Assembly (NCBI RefSeq): GCF_040436345.1
Contig: NC_133215.1
Coordinates: forward strand, 23,363,806 to 23,427,805
Length of the DNA stretch: 64,000 nt
Reading direction: 5' to 3'
DNA from: Pagrus major
Taxonomy: Eukaryota > Chordata > Actinopteri > Spariformes > Sparidae
The translations under genes and the position numbers were made by a program. This document shows positions 38,341-47,492 of the stretch, piece by piece. Positions within the stretch are counted from its first letter, which is position 1; each line of letters starts with the position of its first letter. The notes below the pieces were generated by a model that saw only the letters and a program-made list of their open reading frames with translations, ran no database searches and was not told where the DNA came from.

Positions 38341-38772
38341 TTAATACCAAAGCAGAGAAACCACAGCACTGATCCAGAGACACTGTGACATGCTCAAAGT
38401 GTGCCCTCCAGTGGATGTTGTGTTAACTGCGGCTGTGGTCACAGGGGCGGCTGTGGTGGATTCTTTGGCCTTTCCCACACATGTCCCCACATTTCCTACT
38501 TTGTCCACAGCAGTCAGCTCTACATTCTGTGAACAGCAGGAGGCGCTGTAGGTGACCACTGTGATGTTCTCGCCCCCTGCTCCAGCCACTGTGGTGGTAT
38601 TGAGGGTACCGTTCCCCTGGCGGATGGTGACGCTCTCTATGCCGGTTCCGTTGATGCCATCGGTGAGATTAGCAATGAACTCCCACTGAGAGGAAGCACA
38701 GAGTGATGAAGAGGAGGGGCAGTTGGATGATGAACTCACTTCCTGGCACACTGGACGGTTGATATCTGTCAC
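38341..38772 (-). CDS. vwa7: vwa7-like exon 17 (last), possible GPI signal
   Basis: 432 nt including TAA. VTDINRPVCQEVSSSSNCPS, then YSASCCSQNVELTAVDKVGN, then a Thr-rich linker and the hydrophobic tail CLWISAVVSLLWY. Small residues before a hydrophobic terminal stretch fit a GPI-attachment signal. A plain hydrophobic tail cannot be excluded. Confidence 0.92.
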   Translation of the reverse strand: MTDINRPVCQEVSSSSNCPSSSSLCASSQWEFIANLTDGINGTGIESVTIRQGNGTLNTTTVAGAGGENITVVTYSASCCSQNVELTAVDKVGNVGTCVGKAKESTTAAPVTTAAVNTTSTGGHTLSMSQCLWISAVVSLLWY

Positions 38773-41133
38773 CTGGAGACACAAATAGATGAGAATTTAG
38801 ATCATTTGACTCAAAATAAGACAATTATATTTGGTATACTTTTGCAGTTATCTATTTTTCTTTGTAACTGTCATTACAGTTACATATTTATGTTGAAAAA
38901 TGTGGCACATACAGTACTGCCACAAACAAACTTGCAACATTTTCTTCTTCTACATTTCAAACCACCAACCTCTCCTGCTCCTGTTTATTTCAACATCTAT
39001 CTACAGTCCTCTTACCTTGGGAGCCACAGAAAACCTGAGGACAGCATAGTTGACATCAGTGGCAGCTGCATTTTCCGCCTCAATGGTAAGAGTCACGTCC
39101 GTTCCTGATGCAGCACTGGTTGGCACGGTTAAGGTCACGGTGCCATTGGCTGTGCCTCCACCGCCCGCTGCTATGGTGACGGTGCTGGGTGTAGTTGAAG
39201 CGTAGCTGCGGTCATTGTTGGCTCGCACCGTGAACGTCCCAGTCGCAGAGTCGTTAACAACTCCGTTGGTGGTTGTGGCGACTGTGAAAGGGACGGAGAT
39301 GGTGGAGCCTGGTTCTACGTTGGTGTTGTTGACTTGGGCCTGAAAAGAGTGAGGGAGAATTTTTTGTTGTTTTCTTGTATTGCATGTTATTATATGTTGT
39401 TGGATCATAGTAGCCTTAATGGAAAGAAGCACAGATAAAAAGACATTAGAAATTCACATGAAAATGATTTCCTGTCTGCCTTGGTAAAGTGAGGATAGGG
39501 AAACAATGGCAGACCAAAAAACAGCCCTGTGCTCAGTCAAGAAGTCGTTTTATTGCCAATCATCAAAACAAAAATCAAAATATCCCATAATTATGTGTGA
39601 TTGCAAATGGCTGAAGCCCCTGAAGATGAAGCCTAGTTACTATGTGGTGATGTCAGTATTAGAAGCTAATTAGCTAATGTTAGCATGGCTCTTGCTGAAA
39701 GGAGAGATATTATGCTCATTTTCAGGTTCATAATTTTTTGAGGGGTCACTACTAGAATAGGTTCAAAAAACACATCAGTTTTCTCATACTGTTCAGTGCA
39801 GCAGCACTATATTCCCGCTGTCTGCTCTGTTTTAGCTCATGTCTCTTTAAGGCCCCCCTTAAACTAGCTGCTTGGTATAAAATATGCAAAGGAGGGAGCT
39901 CACAGTAACAGAAATGCTTGAGGTCTTGATCTGCGTGGAGGCCTGTCTCTGGAAGGTGCTCGTTGTTGACCTGGAGGTGGAGCTGCTGTCCTCTCCTCTG
40001 AGGCGAACCACAAAGTCACCTGCAGGGACTCCACTGAAAGTCACCAGGAAGTTACCACTGCCCAATGACTGTGGGGGACAGTGAGAGAAAGACTGATGTT
40101 TCATTGCTTCGCATACAATATTGTAAAAGTCTACAGAATGACAACAAGTGGAACGGTTCTGTGTTTGACTGACAAATATGTATGGTTTATGAAACTCTTC
40201 CTTAAAGCCAAGTTTCCTACATTTTAGCTTCCTACAGCTGGTGGTTCAAATTCATCTAACTCGGAAAAAGTCAAATTTTATAGGCAATAAACTTGCTGTC
40301 AGCAGTTAATTCATCTCAGTAACCAACTTATAGTCAAATGTATTTTTTTAATCAAATTTACATTAGCATCTCATGAAACTGCAAAAGCTGTAAGACTATT
40401 TTTTAGACTCTCTAGTGGAGCATTCGAGGACGCTGTAGTATTCAAATGTCAGGGTCGGCTGTCAGAAAGTATAGATACATCAGCTACAAACTCGCTTCCT
40501 TCAAGGTAGAAAATAAAATATTTTTCTAATGATTTTGTTTGGAAAACGGTAAGCAGAAGAGTTATGTATACACTGTAGCTCCTGGGAATGGCTCTCTAAG
40601 GGACCACTTTATCAAGTGTGACACAGTATGTGACATGCCTGCAGTGATCCGTTGACCTCTGTTGGCCCTGAGCTGTCAAACAGAGTGACCTCTGTGACCT
40701 TTACTGTGTCACTTCCTGTCACAGAGACCAAGAGACTGGTATTACCACCTGAAAGAGAAAGAGAAATTAGATGAGTATGACGAAGGAAAAGGGGTGATGT
40801 CCACTCCGGTTTACGTCTCTGCTGACTAAAGCTGAAGTCGATGAATACCCATGTCTACTGCAGAGTCATTTGACCCCGCAAGAAACACAGATTCAACCCT
40901 CGCCCACTGCAGACAAAAGCCAGTTAATGTTGTTGAGGACAATGAGACAAAATGACTGAATATACAGCTTGTACAACTGAAAATGGTACAAGCTGTATAA
41001 ATTAAGATGACAATAACTATAAAAGTGGTCTGACCTGAAAGAGGACGTCCCTCCTTTAGACTGAAGTCCCCGTGGGCTCCTTCATGTGCTTCCACAAGAC
41101 TGAAAATGAAGTTCACTGAGCTTTGACCTGATG

Positions 41134-41231
<98 letters not shown>

Positions 41232-44200
41232 ACATCAGTAAGGCTAAATAAACCAAACTGTACACAACAAAGATCAAATGAAATATGTTTTTTTTATTTT
41301 CACTATAGGTGATCTCTATCATATTACTGACCTGTGACCTTAACAGAGTAGGGATTATTAGAGTCAACACTGATTTCCCATGATCCTGTTTGGTTGTCAG
41401 TGTTGAGGCTTAAACGACGTAGGTTTCCCACTGTGGTGAAGGAGGCCAGAGGTCCACTGGACTGACTGGAACTCTGAGACACACCTGGAGGAGAGAGAAA
41501 CATGTCAAAACAACACTGTTTCTCTAATTGCAGATGATGGAGGGAGTAAGAGGCTGATGGAACAATCCAAAATAGCATGTGACAACACCTGTGGAGCTGG
41601 TAAGACTGAAGGTGAGAGATGAGTCTCCTGTGATGTAGGCAGTCACGTTCCTTAGAGAACCGTCAACAGTAAATGTAAAATTATCAGGCCTTCCAGGATT
41701 CCTCACGACCTGAAAAACTGTCACCTGCAAGAAGAAAGAAGAGTGACTACACATTTGTATACATATTGTACAGTGCCATCTTCAGTCAGATATGATTTGA
41801 GTGTCTTACCACGGCACCGGCTGATGAATCCTCTATGACACTTGTAGCCAGAGAGAGGTCTGACTTGGTGACCTCAATGGCCTGACCTCCAGAGGCACGG
41901 GCAAGGTCACGGTACAGTTGGGCATCTGACTGGCTCATTGAACGTGGAACATGACCCTGAACGCTTCTGCGGCGCCGTCGACTGGCCAGGACGTCCGTCA
42001 ACATGAAATTTACCTAAAAGTGCAGGCATAGAAAAAAAACCTTGTGTAGGTTATATTGGAACTGGATACATATTTGCAATCGATAAACTCAAGACTGATA
42101 AAAGGTGGACTCTCACCACAGACTTGGTGCTCTCTATAAGGGCAGTGACGGTGCTTTTCAGGTGAGCATCTTTGGCTGGAGCGTCAGTGAAGACAAAGAT
42201 CTCAGAGGAGGGTGGAGCAGCGGTCAGGGCAAGCTGTCAGTTGTATACAGGACAGGAAAAAGTGTCATTTATTATCCTCATCCTATTTATTAATCCTCAA
42301 GTACTTTACTTGAGGATTTCCATTGATTGCATGTTGCATCAAATCCATATATTTATTGCTTTGGCAAAACTTATTCCAATAAATGGAAAAATGCTGAATA
42401 TCAGGTCCATGTAGAACTTAAGTACATATAATATTAGATAGATAATAGACTTTTGTAGAAACCTGCAGGCCAGACAGGCACAACTCTGGGATGTCTCCTC
42501 CTCCACTTGCAGACAGCTTGTTGATGCTGTCTTTGAAGATGTCCGCATCGGTCGTCACAAGCAAAGGTCCGAAACCTGGATAAAGAATATAGAAAATAGA
42601 ACATTTTATTGATTGTTTTTGAAAGGGATATTTTAATGTTTAGTCTGCTAATATTTTTATTCCTTGACAAATTTGTTCTGAATATTGAAAATAAAGCAGC
42701 TGTCTCATTTTTGAGCCCCAATATTCCCATTTATCATCATTTTCTGTTGGCTTAAATTGCTGTTGTAAACTTGAGATGTCGGACCTGAAATTGAAATATT
42801 GAAAAGAGTTTTTCACACATATAGTGTCTTGTTACTTGTTAACCCATGCCTTAGACGGACAAGAGTCCCTCATTATAGTTTCCCAAAGTAGGAGCCTCTT
42901 AACAACAAATTCTACCGTCTCATAAACACGTCTGTACCTGGGTCGTTGAAAGGTACCAGTATGTAGGCGGAGGGCTCTTGCTGGGTTCCCCTCTTGCTGT
43001 CAATGATGTTAAAGGAAACTCTCTTAGCTTCAGCTATGTCATCACTCATACTGCCTGTGGTGTCAATGACAAAACAAAGCACAGAGGACTGGGAGAGACC
43101 CATCAATCTGTGAGAACACAAGAGAGACCAAACATAATGACCTCATGTAACCTACATGCTCATCATCGTTGCCATCATTTAGTGTTACCGCTCCATCCAG
43201 CCTACATCCACCCCAAAATGGTCATATTGATGAAGGTTCTCAGTCATCCAGGTCATGGTCTGTGTGGGTATGTCCTTACAGAGACACTCCCACACAGAGT
43301 TTAAAAGCCTGCAACTCCCCTCCAGTAAGTTAGAACTGAAGAAGCCTCTTGGATTAGAGGTGAAACGTCTTCAAGAAACTGAAACATGTCCAGTTGCCAA
43401 CGATCCAGCACTTAGAATCATAATGGTCATAGTTTCACCTATTGCCTGGGGTCACAAAATGACTGAGGTGGCCCATACCGCAAGAAGTTCTTGTCTCCGA
43501 CAGATAGTCTGACGTCCTCCAGCAGCTCCATAGTGGCATTCACAGCCAAATCTGCTGCTTTGTGGTGAAGTGAGCCATGACTGGACCCGATGTCGTCTTT
43601 ACTGATGCCCCCCACTGGGTCCTGCATGCTTGTACGATCAAATGATCCACCGTGACTGCATTTACCTTGGGGTAGAGAGAATAGAGAGAGTTCGGTGTGT
43701 TAAATGTTCACAAACTACTATTACTGAAGCACAACAAAAATGGATGATTTCTTTACGGTCCAGTGTGAAGGATTTAGGATCAATTGGCAGAAATATAATA
43801 TTCATAATTAAATTCAGTTTTCACGTTGTTTTTGTGGCCACTGTAGGTGAGGATAAGACAAGATGCTAGATGCCTAAATCCTACACACTGGACCTTGAAA
43901 AGTTACCTGCAGGTTTTGCTGAAGAGAAGATGTTGAAGTAGCCTGACGTGAGAAGCCCCTGCTGCAGCAGCTCAGGCAGGAGGTTGTTATCACAGTTCCC
44001 TCCTGTGCAGTTTCTACAGGTAGGAGTAGTCGGGCCTGCAGCAAAATCAATGACAAAAATCAAACCTGACATATCTTACATATTTAAAATAAACAAGTTA
44101 TACAAGTACAAGTACAAACAGATTACTTTACACTTTACATTTATTCAAACCAGAGAGGAATATTTGTGTATTCAAACTGGCGTCCGTTAAGTGTTATTAC

Positions 44201-45988
44201 CATTTAATGGTTTCTATTGATGACCAGTTGAGGTCATTCTGATTTTAAAAGTGATAGGATATGTTTAAAATCTATAAATTCATTTTAAATGAGCAGATTA
44301 ATGGTGAATAATGGACTTTTTTTATTTAAAAGGATGAGTAATGAACAGTTTGACCTAGTTTATTTTAACAAAGACAAACTCAAACATGAGTTTGTGTGGT
44401 GAGTCAAAAAATATTGAGCAACAATGTGCCCATTTTCACGTGTGGCTTTGTGTGTACTTGTTTAAAGCTTTACAAGTCATGGCAGGGTAGGTATTTCTTA
44501 ACTGACAGATGACAGATAAACTGACAATGTGCCTACTGTGATTTCTTACTGAAGCATATGCATTCAGTTTTTCCAAGCAGCAGTTTTGTGGACAGGAGAC
44601 AACATCATCCTACCTGCCAGGTTCTCAAGAGGTTGGTCTGGTCTGATCAGAGTGCTGTAAGGAGCGCTGTTCCCCAGCTCCACCCAGTTACTGTGGCTGT
44701 AGAAGTCCTTAACACACAGAATGTCAAACATCAATCACCACAACACCATCACTCCTGCCCGTCACATCCACAATGATACTGCCACCACCTCAAAAATCTG
44801 TCACCTGTAGGGTGTGACAGACTCGTCCAAGGGTCCACCTCCCTGCGACAAAGTTCTCCAGCTTCACGCTGGCCTTCACAGCAGACACGCCTCAACAGTA
44901 GAATAGAGAACAGAGAGAGTTACGTGCAAACTAAAGATGCACTTTCCCAAAAAAATCTCATACAAGCATTGCTTTTGGTAGCTGTATAGAGCTCATTTTA
45001 ACTTTCCAAACATTTGCTCTTTTTGGTAGAAAAACTGACAACGAGTTGTTCGCATTTCTAGCCAAGGAAAAAAGAATTCTTTAAATGTGTACCTGCTGTG
45101 ATGACATCTCGTCCTCCCTGGAAGGTCTCGTCATCAAAATGATGTTCCTCACTCAGCGCAAAAACCACGTCCACTTTTGCGTTGCTGAAGTACATATTCG
45201 AAATGGATGTTTGGAAAATGACAGTCGAAAGGAGAGAAGAGGAGGTGCCTGTAGAGGAACAGGCCCTTTGCACCTTGTCAGCTGACAGGCTGTCATCAAT
45301 CTAGAGGCAAAGACATGACACATAACTGAGTGTGTATTAGAAAATCTACATTTAAAGCAGAAAACGCTGTATTGATTGGAGGACACTGATTTATTGGAGG
45401 ACTAAACAGTTTTAAAGATCACCATCAATCATAGAGGATCCTATCTACATCTTCCTGTATTTTTTGTGAGAGATCTCGTGCAGAGGACATTGGTTCTTAC
45501 CTCCAGGAATGTTTATCATAAAATCTTCAGATACTAGAAGTGCAAATTAATTAGTCACTTTTTACTTCAAAAGTTCCACTCTGATAAAAATATCTATTCA
45601 TAATTTGCCATCATCATGCTCAAGAAGCAACCCTAACTTTCATTAGTGAGACTGCATGTTTGATTGCCCCAACCCCCAGGGAAGCATTACATTTTGTCAT
45701 CACAGAAATTAATACAAAACATATCCTAGATATCAAAGTGAACCACAGTTGCACATTTTCTCAGTTTCTCAGTGCTTTCCAACTCACAGTCAGGCTGAAG
45801 TCTCGTCCCTCAGAGACAGCAATGTCTCGACAGACCTCAGCTGTCTTCCTGAGGACCGCCCTTTGTGTGATGTCACGGTGAGTGAGGGAGTTCCCATCAA
45901 ATGAGAACAGCGGCTGGAAGCTGTGGATGAGACCTGGCAGGGAGAGGACCACCAGCAGCAGGAACATGACTGTCTGTCTGAGAGCCAT
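38341..45988 (-). CDS. vwa7: von Willebrand factor A domain-containing protein 7-like; gene overview
   Basis: Seventeen coding exons on the minus strand, in transcript order: 45788-45988, 45093-45300, 44805-44890, 44614-44707, 43907-44035, 43479-43665, 42938-43107, 42463-42575, 42117-42233, 41810-42013, 41589-41724, 41332-41484, 41035-41127, 40639-40748, 39904-40068, 39016-39339, 38341-38772. All phases agree and the sum is 973 codons plus TAA. Layout: signal peptide (about 1-23), an N-terminal region with TLQDFYSHSNWVELG, Cys-rich PTCRNCTGGNC and KCSHGGSFDRTSM motifs, a vWA domain from about 309 with a MIDAS site DTTGSMS (Asp317), a polybasic RRRRR run at 447-451, beta-sandwich repeats, and a Thr-rich stretch before a hydrophobic C terminus suited to a GPI anchor. 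The motif order matches human VWA7, a little-studied protein. Function unknown. Confidence 0.9.
39016..39339 (-). CDS. vwa7: vwa7-like exon 16
   Basis: 324 nt, phase 0, 108 codons. QVNNTNVEPGSTISVPFTVA and TLTVPTSAASGTDVTLTIEA, an immunoglobulin-like or cohesin-like beta sandwich rich in Thr and Asn sequons. Donor GTAAGA. Confidence 0.93.
39340..39903 (-). other. vwa7: vwa7-like intron 15 with a dispersed repeat
   Basis: 564 nt. From about 39699 to 39862, GGAGAGATATTATGCTCATT through TAGCTCATGTCTCTTTAAGG is text I recognise as a common fish DNA-transposon derivative. Confidence 0.65.
39699..39862. repeat. dispersed teleost repeat (probable DNA transposon derivative)
   Basis: Recognised by TTATGCTCATTTTCAGGTTC and GTTTTAGCTCATGTCTCTTT. 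The family name is not assigned. Confidence 0.5.
39904..40068 (-). CDS. vwa7: vwa7-like exon 15
   Basis: 165 nt, phase 0. SLGSGNFLVTFSGVPAGDFV then VRLRGEDSSSTSRSTTSTFQ. Donor GTGAGC. Confidence 0.92.
40069..40638 (-). other. vwa7: vwa7-like intron 14 (GC-AG)
   Basis: 570 nt beginning GC and ending CCCCCACAG on the minus strand. Nothing else notable. Confidence 0.75.
40639..40748 (-). CDS. vwa7: vwa7-like exon 14, GC donor
   Basis: 110 nt. GNTSLLVSVTGSDTVKVTEV then TLFDSSGPTEVNGSLQ. The frame to the next exon demands ending at CTGCAG, where the intron begins GCATGT: a GC-AG intron. Acceptor TTTCTCTTTCAG. Confidence 0.87.
41035..41127 (-). CDS. vwa7: vwa7-like exon 13
   Basis: 93 nt, phase 1 in and out. 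QSSVNFIFSLVEAHEGAHGD then FSLKEGRPLS. Acceptor GTTCATCAG directly after the (TG)n tract, donor GTCAGA. VNFIFS parallels the LDFLFHF segment of VWA7. Confidence 0.9.
41135..41227. repeat. (CA)n microsatellite next to vwa7-like exon 13
   Basis: About 46 uninterrupted CA units. On the gene's strand this is a (TG)n tract ending eight bases before the AG acceptor of exon 13, so it takes the place of the polypyrimidine tract. The Cys-Val open frames across it are not coding. Confidence 0.97.
41332..41484 (-). CDS. vwa7: vwa7-like exon 12
   Basis: 153 nt. VSQSSSQSSGPLASFTTVGN and DNQTGSWEISVDSNNPYSVK; TGSWEI matches the TGTWEI of VWA7. Acceptor CTCCTCCAG, donor GTCAGT. Confidence 0.92.
41589..41724 (-). 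CDS. vwa7: vwa7-like exon 11
   Basis: 136 nt. VTVFQVVRNPGRPDNFTFTV then DGSLRNVTAYITGDSSLTFS: start of the beta-sandwich region after the vWA domain. Acceptor TTCTTGCAG, donor GTGTTG. Confidence 0.9.
41810..42013 (-). CDS. vwa7: vwa7-like exon 10, with polybasic run
   Basis: 204 nt, phase 0. VNFMLTDVLASRRRRRSVQG, then LYRDLARASGGQAIEVTKSD. The five arginines followed by Ser-Val look like a furin-type processing site; ASGGQ/EV is the closing part of the vWA domain. Confidence 0.92.
42117..42233 (-). CDS. vwa7: vwa7-like exon 9
   Basis: 117 nt, phase 0. LALTAAPPSSEIFVFTDAPA then KDAHLKSTV. EIFVFTDA is the vWA strand preceding the third metal-binding loop. Donor GTGAGA. Confidence 0.92.
42463..42575 (-). 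CDS. vwa7: vwa7-like exon 8
   Basis: 113 nt. GPLLVTTDADIFKDSINKLS and SASGGGDIPELCLSGLQ; the GGGD-PE-CLS-LQ string matches VWA7. Donor GTTTCT. Confidence 0.92.
42576..42937 (-). other. vwa7: vwa7-like intron 7
   Basis: 362 nt, AT-rich; nothing notable. Confidence 0.75.
42938..43107 (-). CDS. vwa7: vwa7-like exon 7, start of vWA domain
   Basis: 170 nt. SSVLCFVIDTTGSMSDDIAE carries the metal-ion-dependent adhesion site (DxxGS form), and YILVPFNDPG follows. Acceptor TTCTCACAG, donor GTACAG. Confidence 0.95.
43108..43478 (-). other. vwa7: vwa7-like intron 6, largely a dispersed repeat
   Basis: 371 nt. From about 43205 to 43410 it reads AAGGTTCTCAGTCATCCAGG ... GAACTGAAGAAGCCTCTTGG ... GAAACGTCTTCAAGAAACTG, a text I recognise as one of the most widespread repeats in fish genomes. 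Confidence 0.7.
43205..43410. repeat. dispersed 'GAAGAAGCCTC' teleost repeat
   Basis: Contains TGAAGAAGCCTCTTGGATTA and GTGAAACGTCTTCAAGAAAC, a familiar transposon-derived motif. The open frame translating it is repeat sequence. Confidence 0.65.
43479..43665 (-). CDS. vwa7: vwa7-like exon 6
   Basis: 187 nt, leaves two bases (CG) that complete Arg. KCSHGGSFDRTSMQDPVGGI and SKDDIG match the GKCSHGGHFDRSS...GGINKD signature of VWA7. Donor GTATGG. Confidence 0.92.
43757..43894. mobile_element. 138-bp MITE with 22-bp terminal inverted repeats
   Basis: GGTCCAGTGTG(A)AGGATTTAGG at 43757-43778 answers CCTAAATCCTACACACTGGACC at 43873-43894 with a single difference. No coding capacity. It lies in vwa7-like intron 5 against the splice donor of exon 5. 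A longer relative, recognised by its internal text, is at about 60110-60370. Confidence 0.85.
43907..44035 (-). CDS. vwa7: vwa7-like exon 5
   Basis: 129 nt, phase 1 in and out. PTTPTCRNCTGGNCDNNLLP and LLTSGYFNIFSSAKPA. The Cys pattern and LTSGYF match VWA7. Its donor GTAACT lies only about six bases from a transposon insertion. Confidence 0.92.
44036..44613 (-). other. vwa7: vwa7-like intron 4
   Basis: 578 nt of AT-rich sequence; nothing notable. Confidence 0.75.
44614..44707 (-). CDS. vwa7: vwa7-like exon 4
   Basis: 94 nt. DFYSHSNWVELGNSAPYSTL is almost the same as the human VWA7 signature in this position. Acceptor GTTAAG, donor GTAGGA. Confidence 0.92.
44805..44890 (-). CDS. vwa7: vwa7-like exon 3
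   Basis: 86 nt, codes VSAVKASVKLENFVAGRWTL then GRVCHTLQ. The acceptor GTTGAG is weak but the phase and homology agree. Donor GTGACA. Confidence 0.85.
45093..45300 (-). CDS. vwa7: vwa7-like exon 2
   Basis: 208 nt, phase 0 in, phase 1 out. IDDSLSADKVQRACSSTG begins it and FDDETFQGGRDVITA ends it. Acceptor CCTCTAG, donor GTACAC. Confidence 0.88.
45301..45787 (-). other. vwa7: vwa7-like intron 1
   Basis: 487 nt, AT-rich; nothing notable. Confidence 0.75.
45788..45988 (-). CDS. vwa7: vwa7-like exon 1 (coding), signal peptide
   Basis: 67 codons from ATG at 45988: MALRQTVMFLLLVVLSLPGL then IHSF, a clear signal peptide, followed by SLTHRDITQRAVL, which parallels the SVTHQDLT motif of VWA7. Donor GTGAGT. 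An alternative frame on the same strand is a shadow. Confidence 0.9.
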
Positions 45989-46756
45989 GATGGAGGGTGA
46001 TGAAGTTGGACAAAAGAAGAAATCTGGATGCAAATCTCTCTTAAATGTCCCGACACTGAAGCCCTTTTTTCAACTCTTGCCTTCACCACCTCACCCGTTT
46101 AGTGTTGCCGCAACCTGAACCAAAATATTAACTGAATGGGAGTGGGGGAATTTTGGCATCTATAGTAGATTATCTCCCCCACTGTGTTTAATAATTCCTC
46201 AATGGGTTTCCACAACACTGTGGTCACGCACAGAGGAGGTTACCAGGACCAGGTGTAACGAGGCGAAAATGAAAACACCTGAGGAAGCAAGAGAAAATCA
46301 GTCCAGAAGGCAGGAAGGAGGAAGTTTACAATTTCATGACAAAATACAGTAAGAACTTACAAATAGATAGCATAAGTGTTGCAGCTTTCATAGGATTACA
46401 TTAAAATTGAGATTTCTGAATAAAACATGCTTTTATTGTAAGATTTTTAAATGCCTGTACTATTTTAATTTTCAGGGTTGACACAGTAACTGTTGTTCAG
46501 TCAAATATGAGAATCTCCAGGTCAACATAGTTTGAAAAATAAACCCAAGAAAATATGATCAGCAGCCTCTTAATTAAATGATTTTCAAATCAGTGTTTCA
46601 AAGACACAATGACACGCTTTTTTTAAATAGAAAAAACACAAAAATGCAAATATTACTAGAAAAAATGTATTACGTCACACATAATTTTAAGATATTTAAA
46701 ATAATTACAAATGGTACAATATACAGAAGATGCAAATGTGTTTTACACACTCTTAC

Positions 46757-46955
46757 CTGTGTCAGCTCGAGTCTTTTTCAGATGTTGCCCCCCCTTTAGT
46801 CTCACTATGTCAGCAGTCCTTGTTTATACTCAGGTAGATTGTACTGTGTGTCGACCTGTGTGTTTCCTGCGTTATCTGGAAACCTTTGCAGTGTGTGTGA
46901 GTGTGTGCGCTGAGAGACAGTGGGGTGTGCCCAGCGTCCTCCCACTTATAGCTAC
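46757..46955 (-). promoter_or_regulatory. vwa7: possible vwa7-like promoter and noncoding first exon
   Basis: On the minus strand TATAAG (plus-strand bases 46945-46950) is followed about 190 bases later by CACAG and GTAAGA (donor after 46757), consistent with a noncoding first exon of about 160 nt starting near 46920. An acceptor ahead of the start codon is not clear; GCATCCAG ending at 46024 is one option. Inference from signals only. Confidence 0.35.
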
Positions 46956-47221
46956 GACTGATTGAGCTGATAAATAGAATTCCACAGATCAGCCTCCACA
47001 CCCCCTGCTTTTCTTTTGCATGTGTTTGAGTGAAAACATGGGTGTGAGTGTACTTTTCATTGTATGTAATCCTTCAATTACAAAACGTTTTTTTTTTTTT
47101 TTCCATCAACCCCAGATCCATTTGACAACATCCGTCCATGGCTAGAACATACAGATAAACCATTCACATCCATTGGGAAGTTTCGTTTGGTATACTAACC
47201 ATCTATATACACTTGATTTTT

Positions 47222-47492
47222 TCATCAAGATCCATGTAATATTCTCTGAGAAATCAACCAAAATGTCTAAAAACATCCTGTCACGCAATGTTCAAGAAAG
47301 ACAGAAAAAAGTTCTGGATCCGTTCATTTATCCAGATCCACACCAAAAGGTAATGGGGTGTATTCTGGGCCAAGACCCGCCCTCCATCCAAGTTTTGTGG
47401 AAATCTGTATTTTTTTTCGTAATCCTGTTGACAAACCGACCAACCAGCAAATGGACACAGGTGAATAACATAACCTCCTTGGCCGAGGTTAT
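47222..47492. repeat. dispersed teleost repeat ending CCTTGGCCGAGGTTA
   Basis: AAAGTTCTGGATCCGTTCAT, CCTCCATCCAAGTTTTGTGG, CGTAATCCTGTTGACAAACC and ACCTCCTTGGCCGAGGTTA in order form a text found very widely in fish genomes (recognition from memory). Confidence 0.65.

Noticed and set aside
40826-41370. Cys-Val repeat proteins on the minus strand (132 and 85 codons)
   Set aside because: Translations of the (CA)n microsatellite plus intron and part of exon 13 in or out of frame.
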